Source: Spirometra erinaceieuropaei (taxonomy: Eukaryota; Platyhelminthes; Cestoda; Diphyllobothriidea; Diphyllobothriidae). Taken from it: a DNA stretch of 64,000 nucleotides. Positions 49,760 through 61,084 of this stretch are shown in pieces. The notes under the pieces were generated by a model. The model was not told the DNA's origin and ran no database searches. It was given only the letters and a program-made list of their open reading frames with translations. Position 1 is the stretch's first letter; every line of letters starts with the position of its first letter. A program made the translations under genes and the position numbers. The DNA lies in the NCBI GenBank assembly GCA_902702965.1, contig CACRXP010000377.1, forward strand, positions 126,194 through 190,193. Reading direction: 5' to 3'.

Positions 49760-49827
49760 ACTACCTCATTCTACAGAGTCCAGCTGTACAGTGTATTAAC
49801 GTTAGTTACGTCCATCTCTCCTGGAAG
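49760..49827 (+). CDS. Gene C exon (phase 1 to 0), short
   Basis: Acceptor CCTTCCTAG, two bases, 22 open codons, donor GTAAAA. It reads YLILQSPAVQCINVSYVHLS and ends WK. It shares the Cys ... aromatic-rich strand ... Trp-at-donor pattern with 56862-57058 and gene A 3604-3809, and carries an NVS sequon. Its start phase fits the end of 48145-48350 and its end phase fits 50430-50481. Confidence 0.5.
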
Positions 49828-50429
49828 GTAAAAAACCATGAAAACCACTCTGAGGTGCATTCATTGATTTGGAATAATGTCAATTATTCACACCTGTATA
49901 TTTCAATGATTAATACAAAATATCCATATTAAATACAGTTTGTGTGTTTTCGAATATCACGCAATAAAAAAATTACAATAAACCTATCGGAGTTATGGAA
50001 AAATAAAACATTTAAACATCGACGAAGTACTCCGTCGATAAAGCCACCTGTTTATGTATTTGTCAAAAGCCAGCCCCCTCCTAGACACCATGACAGGCTG
50101 TTAAACTTAAAATAGAATTTACAATGGTGGAAGTATCTAGTCATAGCAAACTAGCAAAAGGAGTGCGAGCTGAATGCGCTTTTGTCTGACCAACTTAACA
50201 TGACGTGACATAAGTTGGGTTAGAATATGTACAGTTAGTAGATCAAGTTGTAGGGCCCAGCTTATATTGAGTAGTTTAAGGGATCTGAATGAGCGTTTTC
50301 AACATATACTAAGCCTCACCCACAACTTTTGTCATTAGCAATTTTTTGCTTAACCCATCAGCCATTTTTTTACGTGTGATGATTAAAAGTTAAGAGTTTA
50401 AAACCGAATTTATTTATTTTGCATTTTAG

Positions 50430-50481
50430 GTTTTCTGCTCATTGGATGGCAGTTATCGTATCAAAAAGGTCAATCCAACAG
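50430..50481 (+). CDS. Gene C exon (phase 0 to 1), very short
   Basis: Acceptor TTTGCATTTTAG, 17 open codons plus one base, then CAACAG|GTCTGT. It reads VFCSLDGSYRIKKVNPT. The donor is less than ideal after GT; an upstream alternative at AAAAAG|GTCAAT would end the exon in phase 0 and break the phase chain. Both flanking joins are phase-consistent with the choice made here. Confidence 0.4.
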
Positions 50482-51608
50482 GTCTGTACCTTATACAAAT
50501 GTTTCTTATTGAAAATTAATATTACGACCACGAAATATTAAAAAGGTTTTGTCTAAATATCATCATCTCAGATTCGTTTATAAGATAAGAGTCGGTTTAT
50601 AGGATGTGCAACAAAGTGAGGCTATCTTGCTACGTGCTGCCTCCGAATGATTAAAATTTAGATTAAACGTCCCCACGTTGCAAATTTTCTTATAAATTAC
50701 TCCTTTTCCGGAACCTTAAAGCAAATTCTGGTGACTAAGCCATCCAATGGTGAAAGTGATGTGCATATAGCCTAAGAGTTGCAGTACATACTATTGCCAA
50801 CGAGATGATTATTCTCATTTGCGACGAAATATTAAACTTTTGTCATTATACCGCAAGGCAAAGAAAGCAAATGAGTCAGCGGTACCAACAAATAAAGTGA
50901 CTTACTCCCAAAAAATGGCTCCGAATCAAAAGGATAGTTAAGGCTGTCACATAAGTAAAAAGGCAAACAAAACGCTTTTTCGTTTTACCTTAATATTTTT
51001 TCATAGTTTTCATGCAGGTGACTGTAAGGGCACATAATTATACGCGTTAAGGTGCGCTCCGTTTTTACCATGTATGGATAATTTTCGAGATATTTCCTAA
51101 CAAAATACTCTTATATCTAGTCAGACAGAATATACGTTTTTTCAACCCCAGCAGCGTCTTTTTACTGTCACGATACTAAGCTATCCAAGACGCAAAAAGG
51201 TTGTAGTGAACATTTCTGCAGCACAGTGTGTTGCCCTTTTAGATTTCAATTAAACATTTTGCGTCTACGTTTTAAGGTATCATAATATTCACGAAAAAAA
51301 ATTAATTTGACCTTTTAATGCACTGCTAACTAATTAATGCAGTATCTGTCGATTGTTGGCATATTTTATTTGAGAACTAGTTGGTAGAAGCCGAAGCCTC
51401 TTAAGGAATATTAATTGCGTCTGTTTTCTATGATTTACGTAAATGATCATTTTTGACAATCATATATTCAGATACGTACACATTTCGCAGACATTTAGCT
51501 TCAATTATTTGCACTTGGCATAAAACTTTATTCATTGAATCTTGCCTGCGGAATTTAATAGGAGAAGTAGTGTAAACCAATTTATAATATCATGGTTTCT
51601 TGTTTAAG

Positions 51609-51734
51609 AGGATGCGAACACCGGCGAGGTAACAATGAATATCTTGTTTGAGGGAGCGACATTCAAAGCGATTTCATGTTTCCTCAATGTGGATCACGTC
51701 TCCGTAATTTCTGAGTACATTGTGGTTTGGCAAG
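51609..51734 (+). CDS. Gene C exon (phase 1 to 1), half-domain with Cys and Trp
   Basis: Acceptor TTCTTGTTTAAG, two bases, 41 open codons, one base, donor GTAATT. It reads DANTGEVTMNILFEGATFKA, ISCFLNVDHVSV, then ISEYIVVWQ. The alternation V-x-x-x-I...F-x-A-I-x-C...YIVVW looks like the B and C strands of an immunoglobulin-like or similar beta-sandwich, but this is a pattern impression, not a family match. It joins 50430-50481 and 52475-52528 without a phase break. Confidence 0.5.
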
Positions 51735-52474
51735 GTAATTTAGTGAATCAAAATAATATGCCCCATTTCTGGTAAACAAATTATTTTCATAAATCCGTTA
51801 TTTTATTCTAAAAACAAGCCGATCTGCTATCACTTAAACGGACATCTAGGTAATGGTTTAAATGCGTTGGCAAATGAAATGGTTGTGTATGTAAAGTCCA
51901 TTTATTAAGTTTACGCTCAACACCTAAGAAAAATTTTAAAATTAGTTAAAAAACAGAGCACTCACGTCATCGGTCATTTTTATGGCGCTGTAGGCAACCA
52001 AGAGCTTATTGCACCCAACTGCAAATTGTGTTGGTCATTTCTTTTTTGACACGCGTCCTATAATTTGGCCTAAATAAAACAAATTCAAATAATCGCAGCC
52101 ATTTATATGGTCTCAGGCAAAACTTACACCTGTTCGTATTCCGCATGAAGACCAACATCTACGAACATTAAAAGAATAATTATCCTATTTAATGAAATTA
52201 AATATAGTTATTTTTTCTTTAAGTTTTATTATTCTCGTGAAAATTAGGCAGTTTTAGCATGCATTCTTAAAAAACCTAATGGGTGACCCCGGGGCAATTA
52301 ACGAAATGGGTTAAGTGCTTCGACAAGCTTGATTTATCCTGTTTAGTTTTTTGTAGCCAAAACTGATTTATTCCTTTCGCTATTTTTATATCAATCGTAA
52401 AGGTGATTCAACAATTTTCCTAACTGACAATGACATGGAAACAGGCAATCGTCTTTTGAAATCGGCCTCCGCAG

Positions 52475-52528
52475 CCTACAAATTTTCCTGGATGGCTTAT
52501 GTGGGAAACGTGGAATACGCTGAAGTGG
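52475..52528 (+). CDS. Gene C exon (phase 1 to 1), short
   Basis: Acceptor GGCCTCCGCAG, two bases, 17 open codons, one base, donor GTAGTG. It reads YKFSWMAYVGNVEYAEV. Both splice sites are acceptable and both joins are phase 1. Its length and position parallel the 50430-50481 exon, which also follows a longer exon, suggesting a repeated two-exon module. Confidence 0.45.
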
Positions 52529-54542
52529 GTAGTGCTATACATTGATACCGCAAATGCAGAGTTGAAATCCAAAATGTTTTCCATAATCTATGCCATCAAG
52601 TGTCGATAAAGCCGAATATTTAAAGTTGCTAACATTTACTATGGTTTAAATTATACATTTTTGATGGGCGGTAAGGGGCTTTGGATAAATAAGACATTGA
52701 GTATGATAAACGCCTTACCCGCGGAGTTAACAAAACAACTTTAATAGATTTCAAAAGGCGTCCAATATCGAACCTCGAAACATATGGCACGAAAAATGAA
52801 GAGCAAACAAAAGACCTTTTTAGTTATTTGTAAACCAGTAAAACATGATTATGTAGACTTGTTGTTTAATTCAAACAAAACATGCATACGTAATATGTTT
52901 GGTTCAAAAATTTAGTCCTCTGCACAAATAATGTATTGTAGAAAGCATGAAATGCATCTGCTGGCTACGAATATGTAATAACGATAATTTTCTCCGATAT
53001 GAATAACCGCCTTTATGCCATTTAAAAAGTGCATCTGCAGTCGAAAAGCATTTGTTTTTGAAATTCTGTCTAGCAAACTTGGTAACTTGCGGTAGTAAAA
53101 TCAAGAGAGCTTACTGATCCACATAAAAGACGCAAGTGTTGATTGACTCTTATACCGGATGCGGGGAGTCTTATTGTGGACTGTGGTTAGGATATAATTG
53201 TTGTGCAGCCATTTATTGTTCGACTCCCGCTCTTGATTGACCGTTGACCTTGACGAAAAAAACTCCAACCACGCTGTCTCATTGGAGGTCTAACTTAAAT
53301 GCCTGCATATGCCTTATGGCCTTCGTTTGCCTGTTGGTCGAATTTTTCCAATTTATATCACAGGCTTCTCACAAATTAAATTTATCCAAGTATTGAGGCA
53401 CAAACGTATCCAAATGTTGTCTCAAAAGATGACAATAACGATCTACTCTCAAATGCTGCGTAGAAAAAGAAGGGTATGCAGCCTTCACACCGTCAAGAAT
53501 ACGATGATTTTCAGCGGCGATTATACAGTCTAGGAGCAATTCTTTATAAATGTACTGCGAAAGTGATGCTAGTTTTACGCTCGCTTTATTATGGGAATAA
53601 ATCTTATTCGAATTTTTAAGACATACTTAGGAACCATGTTTTCACTTCTGAAATATCAGTTATAATTTTTTAGACATTTTCCTGCTCAAACCAGTCACAC
53701 GTTATCTGCTCGGGTGTGACCACAGCCAATGAATCAGGGAAATGTAGTAAGTAAAATAAATGAGCTTTCGCATAACTAAGGTTTACGTTTTTGGATAAGA
53801 AACAACTATGAATGATTGCGAAAAAATAGAAGACAGGAGCTCTTGGTCTAGAAAAGGATGTTAAGATCTGTTCTATCAGTGGGGCAGAATAACGCGTCGG
53901 TTAAACATTAAGAAAAGTCGCGATTCCGCCGTATGCCTGGTTAATTATGCCGGCGTATAATTTAAGAGATGTGAATTAAGAGCGCGTAAACGGGAGAATA
54001 TAAATAATCCTTGGTTATTGATTAAAGAAGGCCGGATTGAAGAAGGGCGGTGCGACAGGCAAAACTGATACCAGTCCGACGTCAACTCTCGCCACCTCCC
54101 TAGCCGTAGCTCTAAAATTAACCTCGATACTAATTCAAAATTTAGCCGTATTACGGAGCTTAGCCAAAATTATGAACCTTACATAACACGCCTACTGAAG
54201 TACAACAAGTTGGCATCTTACAGTAATAAAACAGGGTTCATCTGTATGTTTAATAAATGCTCGTTTTTGTAGTTTCCCTATTTTTTATTCCGCAAACATT
54301 ACAAACAATGAAGCATATTTTAACTTCAATATAATATGCGCTTAGATTCCTATAATCTTCCTAACATTAACTCTTTTGGAATAGTTTTCTGTCAGTCTAA
54401 ATTAACCAGGCAAATATGAAAACAACTCGCTCGTATTTAACCTTAAATGCATGCTTAGTTGAAAGGACCACTAATAGAGTTTGATAATATGCCTCCGGTA
54501 ATAAATAGTTACCTCAAAAATTTTTATTGTTTATTTTCAAAG

Positions 54543-54665
54543 GCGTAGTATGGGATGAGAAAAGTTTTCAACACGCGATAACGGTGCATGCTGACACGAA
54601 CGTACCCGTCGTTCGTTACTGCACTATTGGAGACAATGTCCTTGGGAAGTCCATTTACCTACTGG
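54543..54665 (+). CDS. Gene C exon (phase 1 to 1)
   Basis: A pyrimidine-rich tract and TTTTCAAAG acceptor, two bases, 40 open codons, one base, donor GTAGGA. It reads VVWDEKSFQHAITVHADTNV, PVVRYCTIGDNVLG, then KSIYLL. It aligns in pattern with 51609-51734 and with the gene B last exon (R-x-C...G-x-x-IYL). Both joins in the chain are phase 1. It is open in the required frame only. Confidence 0.55.
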
Positions 54666-54669
54666 GTAG

Positions 54670-56855
54670 GATTTTCTAACCAAATCTAATAATTGAATTG
54701 ACCGTTCTCCGACAAATGTACCAAAAGTAGATTTACTCTTTGGATTCTGTTAGGCAAAGCGTGGTGTAAACAATATAAATTTCATGCAAATTTCCTTCGC
54801 TAATTCCGAATTAGGGTCGTTATAAAATAAAATGTGGGTATTTTATCTATTCCACGTAAATTTTCAGGCCTAGTTTGGATTAGGAATAGCACACTAGGAG
54901 CATACCTGTCTTTCCCAGTATACTTAAGATGGAAAACGACAAACAAATCGAATAACTACCATATCTTGAAGGAAGAAATTCATCAAGAAAATTTCTCCTA
55001 GACAGATTTTCTTAGCGTCCAGTTAGAGAAAATGAAGCCTAAGTAAAGAACCATGTTTTGCGTACGAGTACCTCGACACATTGATTTGTTTCCCGGCTTT
55101 AACCTGAATAAGGTCTAGAGTTCACTAGCGTTTTTAAACAAAAGAACAACGAACGGTACTCAGATAACTATGAATTAAAAAGGCGCTGGGCGGATGTCTA
55201 CAAATATCCAGATCATGATCATATATGAATTTTTTGCGAATACATTTTTGTGACAATTAGCATCATAAGCTCATTTGTGCATTCTTCACCTTCACATAAC
55301 ATGATTGCACCGTACATTAATATGCTCCAGTCAGACCTGAAACGTCATTTGTAGTCTGATTTTGCGTTCCGAATTCCAAACCCACTTAAGCGGTCTGAAG
55401 ACGAATAACAGTCTTTAAGAGTAACGCTGTGCTGACCATAGTGCATATATTAAGCAAAATGTTTCTGGCCCATTACTGTCATCAACGCAAGATATTGCAA
55501 GTTCAGGTAGCGCGTTCGGCTGATAAATTTATTTAAAGTCGAACATTCATGGGCCTGAGCTGTGGGCAAACATAATTTTCTATTTAACCGCCGGCAAGGT
55601 GCCTGATATCGGAGTTCGCGTGGAAAAACGTACTTTGCGTAATTTTATGGGGACTGCACTATTTTGTACTAACTAAGGACATATAGTTTGCGAAATAAAT
55701 CACCATTAGATCTGTTGGTGGTTTCTGAGCGCGTATGACAGTGTAAAATGATCCTGTATGATCCTGTATTATAGATTTTCACTTTCATTAAAAAAAACCT
55801 CAAACCACCAGTGCACGCGGTCACTATATTGGTCCTTTTTGGTTTAATTACTCTCAAAATATGCTTGTATATTTTGAAATATATGTGACTTTGAAGAATT
55901 ACCATGGGTCACGTTGTCATTAACGCCTATTTCGTGAATTTTCCTATATCTGCAGTCTACACTTCACATACAATCGTTCAATTTCCCGTATTACCTGTGA
56001 GAGCTGATACAATCTAATTCGCTGGCTTTATCCGCACAAACACAAATATGAATGAATTAATGATTCGGTTTTCCAACATACTGCACTGATATACTGACAT
56101 GAATGCTTGGTTCTTCGTCTGCTCGGCATGAGCTAAAAACAGCATATTCTGAAGACTCAAGTCACACCTTTTGCAACAAAGTGCAATATAAATTGTGGTT
56201 TTTATTAGAACAGCACAAAATTTCGGAGGTACTGAGAAGGGGCCAACCGCAGCATGAGAGGTCACTATGGAAATCATTGGCTGCTGACCTAATAAGGACA
56301 GATCCACTTCACGAGAACGCAGACTGAAATAACTAACTAGGTTAGTGCTTAAACGTATCGTAGGCTGTCTTCAATTTCTGGAGTATTTGTCATCATGAGC
56401 TAATTATATCATATTCCAAGACAGGACAAATCGGTTGTTTGAAACAGCGATCCGTTTCTTGCTGAAACAACTATGCCGTCACCTTTGCCACGAGACAAAT
56501 CCCTGACGACTGCAAACGAAATGACGCAGTATTTTCTAAAACAAATTATCAAATAGCGCTTGTTTTAAAGTCGGAGCTTTACGTCTGTGCCCCTCGCGGA
56601 CAGACGTGCAGCAGTGAACCAGTGTTGTATATTTGACAGAAACAAAGACCGACATTATAGCAGAAGGACACTGAAATCAGTACCATTTCGTCGATGAGCA
56701 TAAACCACATGCACTGTGTGGTATTGTTTGGGCGTGGCGGGCTAATAATGAACAGTATGTTGCTAGTTGCCATTTAGTGGCTTGAGCGACCCTAGACCAA
56801 ATATGTTAGTGAATGTTTTTTTTGCGAGTACTGATAAATTTTACATGCCTTTACT
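54670..56855. other. Presumed gene C intron; no gene seen
   Basis: About 2.2 kb of AT-rich DNA. Open frames near 56014-56327 on both strands are unsupported. Confidence 0.4.
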
Positions 56856-56861
56856 CTTTAG

Positions 56862-57058
56862 ACGGTGGAACCGAAAAACTTCTTCAGTCATTGGTATGGA
56901 GTCTCCTAAATGGCGCCGATGCCTATATCAATGGATCATTGCACTGCAAGTTGTGGTTGCAGGGTATCCAGCCGGATGATGTGAGATGCACAATAAGAGA
57001 AAATATACTTACCTGCCGGATTGCACCTGATAACCTTCGAATCTACTGGTTATTGCTC
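56862..57058 (+). CDS. Gene C last visible exon, paralogue of gene A exon
   Basis: Acceptor CTTTACTCTTTAG, two bases, 65 open codons, donor GTAAGA. Phase 1 to 0, exactly as in gene A 3604-3809. It reads GGTEKLLQSLVWSLLNGADA, then CKLWLQGIQPDDVRCTIREN, then APDNLRIYWLLL. It carries an NGS sequon and three cysteines. In gene A this exon is followed by a phase-0 terminal exon. No equivalent terminal exon was found between 57059 and 59000, so the gene may end differently or its end may be disrupted by the repeats there. This is the best-supported gene C exon because of the paralogy. Confidence 0.6.
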
Positions 57059-57269
57059 GTAAGAAATCTGGTTTGCATGCACTCATTTACTAGTCTTCAT
57101 ATTTATACATCTTAATCAAGTACAACAAAGTAGAAAAAGCTTTTTATCGAATGGAAAACTTCTGCATATTGCTTATTTGCAAAAGGTGTTAAAAGGGCTA
57201 GTCTGTGTCCTCCCGTAAATACTGGATACTTTGAGCGCTCAGTATGCCTGAGCAAAATAATATAAAAAG

Positions 57270-58350
57270 ACACTTAACCCAACTAAGAAAACCCCGTCGA
57301 CCCTAGTGGGATTTGGATCCACTACAGTAAGGGCGTGGCTAACTCACAGCCAATTGTCTTGTCACCTGTCCTACGACGCCATACCGGGGCTGCCGAATTT
57401 TTTACAATTTGGTCGAAGAAATTACTCAAACTTCTAAAAAACACCAATTATGTAGGTGGGCCTGGTCCTCTTCTAGTAGATTCAAATTTAGCAAGTAGAA
57501 ACTCCTGCTTGAGTGTCGACTAACTGTATCAGAATTGATAGATTTTACAGTCCCACTAGGTCATGCGGGTAAATTGACTCAAATGTAACTGAACTCACGG
57601 CTTCAAGTAGGGATTCTTGGCCCAAGTACTTACAACGTTGGCTGCACTCAAGCTAGGTCTTTGCTGTCATGGTTTCGAATCCTACCGAGGATGTTTAGGC
57701 TTTCATAAGTAAGTCAAATTATTTATTTAATTCTGCTTAACAACAGGAAATAAGATAACAATTGGCACCAAAAGGATGTCTGCGATAGATACTGCAAGCA
57801 TCAGTTACCTTGCGTGCCTTCTGCGTCCCATTTCAGGCTGATGTAGGCTGCCGGGCCTTTCAGTAATACTATCAGAATACAAGTGGTAAAACACACATAC
57901 CTGATTATCTTCGCAGTCAAGGCGATCCACTTGGCGAAAACCTAGATTTGAAGTACCTAAACACATAAAAAATACATCTTAACTGCCGTAAGTTGTGCTA
58001 GAAAGGTAATCATCTAAAAATGAAACGCAATTGTTGCTGTTGACCCAACTATGATAAACTTAACGCCTCGTAAATGATTTGAACTCACGACAGTGAGGTG
58101 AGGGCTGTCGTGGGTTTGAATTTGGCCTAGGCGCCGAGTTTGTTACAGTTGGGTCAATATGAATTATTCAAAACTGTGTAAACTGCTCCTCGAGACCTGC
58201 TGGAATCTCCGGTCACTATGCTTCCAATAAACAACAAAGTACTTGATTATGGTAAAATTGCAGTTAGCTTCTACTTTGTTGGCTGCACGAAAGTCTCACA
58301 GGTTGGCAAATGTACAATGAGAAAAGATTGTTTTTTTCGAAAAAAACTTA
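57270..58350. repeat. Three related repeat segments, possibly SINE-like
   Basis: Blocks near 57300-57430, 57580-57690 and 58075-58200 share a GATTT-GAACTCAC / GGTTTCGAATCCTACC-like core and a downstream GCCGAGTTTGTTACAGTTGGGTC-type stretch with differences. The core resembles a tRNA B box, but no A box at proper spacing could be fixed. Elements or old tandem duplications of unknown class. Confidence 0.35.
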
Positions 58351-59065
58351 GTTGATGTAGACCAAAAATGCGTTAGGTAACTACGTGTACATTTGTGAAA
58401 CCGACTCGCAGTTGTAAGTATTTTTACTAGCCTACCTCATTGAAAAACCAATATTACACATTCTTTGTTAAAAGAACTTTTTATTATAAAGTAATGTATT
58501 TTAAGAAAGACTAAATGGGCATGTTCAACGATTTGAAACCTATTGAATAAGCAGTTTAAGTGATTTTCGCACAGCTCGTTCATGCATTTATAGCAACATT
58601 CCTCTCGGTTTGAGGAGGACTAAAAATTCGCTCAGGTTAAATACAAATGAAATTGATAAGTTAATCTTAGCGCTAACAGTGTTAGGTTGATTTGCTCTTT
58701 TAGTAAAAAATTATAATTCTTCCAAGCAGCAAAAAAATATCCATCTTACTAGCCGCCATAAATACCTTTAATAACTAGGTAAAAGTCCCTGAAGCCCATA
58801 TGACCTTATTTACTGTTCCAAGACGAACTCTAAATCGGCGTAAGCGACTGCTACAACCATGTTTAAAGGTCCGCCACGCGGATAATTACATGTAACTAGC
58901 CCGCTTTACCTCCACTTTCCTGCAACGCCTTATATTTTCGGCTACCCCAAAATAAATGTTATCATTGTAAGGGCAGATTATTCATTTTCACTTTTGCTGA
59001 ATTCCGTTTAATCAGGTAGTGGCGTCTGCCGTTTTATCTCCTGGACATTTAAGCGATTTTTCTAA
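58351..59065. other. No gene seen
   Basis: AT-rich DNA before the PLE remnants. Confidence 0.4.
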
Positions 59066-59069
59066 TTTT

Positions 59070-59587
59070 GAAAACCATAAATGTCTACTTAAGCTGCTGC
59101 CGACCTACAACGAGTTTTCATCCGCCGGTATGGCGTGCGTACGCAGCATCATTTGTGCGCTAATGGGTGGTCGCTTGTGTAACTAAGTATTGGCAGCTGG
59201 CCTCTTGGTATTCTGTAGACTGACGTCGTCCGCTTGGTGCCAGACAAGAACATCCAAGAACGGGCGTTTTTCGTCTACTTATTTCCATCGTTGACTGCAG
59301 GTCTGGAATGATCATGTTTAGTTGTTCGTGTGGTAGTAGGTTTTATCCCGATCCACGACTACGGAAGTGCCTTCATTGCAGCATGCCTTGGGCAGTCACT
59401 ACTCGGGTTTTTTCCAACTTGCTTTGGCAATGAGTCCGGAGATTTGCGAACCCATCGGATTGCCCTCAAGGCAGTGCCACATGAGTTCTATGGAATCCTG
59501 ATCTATGGGCTGGTCATTTTGCTCATCGCAATTTCGATGTGGCAGGTCACGAAGCGTTTCGACCGCAAGGGCCTATGGCCTATGTAG
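59070..59587 (-). mobile_element. Penelope element fragment: late RT and connection region
   Basis: The minus strand reads QPIDQDSIELMWHCLEGNPM and GSQISGLIAKA (the P-x-G-S...G-L-I-A block before the catalytic site). Next comes GTSVVVDRDK, where the YVDD box should precede it but is corrupted, then LLPHEQLNMIIPDLQSTM, then PVLGCSCL/PFLDVLVW in shifted frames. CVRT-type residues end near 59070. Frames change several times. The long + strand frame across this stretch is a shadow. Confidence 0.7.
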
Positions 59588-59589
59588 TA

Positions 59590-60488
59590 CACTGTTTAAG
59601 GGTAATAGTTAATGGCGTTGATAACCATATTGCAAACGGTACACATCAAAATGATTGTTAAATAATCGTATAACTAAAGTTTTGACAGTAGCATACTCCA
59701 CGACATCGACTACAGCCCGAACACCAACACTTTTTAAGAAGGTTAAGGATCGAGCGACAAATGGTCCTTTTCATATGCAGTTGAGTTTGTAAATTCAATT
59801 ATATGTAAACAGCACAAAATATAGTCATTTGTGTAGGTTGCCGGAGAAAGTTGCATAAAACGTGCACATAGGTGAGATCAGGAGACAAACTTTATGGCTG
59901 GCCGTAGATATTCCTGCTGTGAAAGTCGTCGTTTATCAATAATCTAACGATCCAACTTCCTATTGCACACATTCATGGCGCAAAATGTGATTATCCCATC
60001 TGGGAGTGAGTTCTACGACCGAACGACACGCTGGCTTGCACGTATGCTTCCGTTCGACATTGTGCGGATGTCCACGCGGGTGACTCATGTTTGTAAATTC
60101 GGAGACGTCTTTAGAATTTAATAAACAATCATGTCCGCGGATAATGTGGAATGTCCACAGCAGGTTGAACCTCCACTCTTTATAGGATAGAGAAAAAAGT
60201 TGAAATGAATCAGCCTTTTTTGATATGACAGAGTCCTAAGAGTGAGAGGACACCCCATGACACCATTATTAGCTCGACTATGACCGCCTTCATTTTGTCG
60301 AGAAATAGCCCTGCTGAGTATATCTTTACATATGAGCCCGCCATTAGAAACCCTAGTTTTCGGAATTTGCCAGTTTGCAAACCCTATGTGGATGTGCTTT
60401 GGAATGAGACGATTTGTCACAAGATAACATTTGACCTATAAACTTATGAAAGAACTTGGAATCGTGCCAGAGCTGCTTCTGTGGACTT
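59590..60488. other. No gene recognised between PLE pieces
   Basis: It may contain eroded PLE sequence, since PLE pieces in the same orientation lie on both sides, but no motif could be read. The 100-codon minus-strand frame at 60118-60420 is unrecognised. Confidence 0.35.
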
Positions 60489-60489
60489 T

Positions 60490-61080
60490 GTCATATGCCA
60501 GTCCCTGATGGCAATGACCTTTTCCTTAGGTATTCTACCTTGGCGAGGATAAGGGCTGACTGGCCTTTTTCAGCAGGCAGAATTACGATTTTGGTGTCTG
60601 CTTTTATCCTTTTTATAGCCTTTTGTCGGTGCGATATGAGCAGACGGTCCATCGCCTCGTCCGTGATCCCAGTTTGGCGTGGTATCGATTCAAAAGCAGC
60701 TACGAAGGTGACCCGGTCAGCGTTGGTTGTAAGTTGCTGAAATCTCATCGCCCGTGCTGGATGCTGGATGCGCTTTAGGGAGACCAGCGACTCCAATCGT
60801 TGTAGGACTGCCTAGGCGCTGAATTCCGGCATCTGAGGGCCCATTGGTTTTCTCTTCACCTGCTCGTAGATTGTTTCCTCAAACCTGAAGTACGTCCTGC
60901 GACAGAACTTCATGAGCTGAAAGACTTGGGCATGTCCGATATGACACTCCGTTTCACTTTATTTGATTCGGAGGAGTAGCTCGATGGCCTCGATGGCCAA
61001 ATCCTGGAGGATAGAAGGCGGACGTGACATCGAAAGATATCATGGCCTTATTTGCAAAAGTTATTCTTACGAGGCAAAGA
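60490..61080 (-). mobile_element. Penelope element fragments joined head to tail (RT palm piece then N-terminal piece)
   Basis: From 61080 the minus strand reads KAMISFDVTSAF (motif A with its Asp), then in shifted frames a stretch with HIGHAQVFQLMKFCRRTYFR and EETIYEQVKRKPMGP, then AVLQRLESLVSLKR. The open frame 60796-60491 continues directly from LESLVSLKR into ARAMRFQQLTTNADRVTFVA and ESIPRQTGITDEAMDRL, then IVILPAEKGQSALILAKVEY. These last segments belong before the RT core in a PLE. The order is therefore palm then N-terminus, i.e. a junction of two partial copies, in frame. Confidence 0.7.
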
Positions 61081-61084
61081 CAAA

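Noticed and set aside
57640..57690. B-box-like GGTTTCGAATCCTACC as a tRNA gene
   Set aside because: No cloverleaf could be drawn: no acceptor stem pairing or anticodon arm, and related blocks nearby are diverged repeats.
59330..59587. Open + strand frame resembling the end of a membrane transporter
   Set aside because: It needs a GTG start, and the opposite strand carries recognisable Penelope RT segments over the same bases. The hydrophobic run is a reverse-strand shadow.
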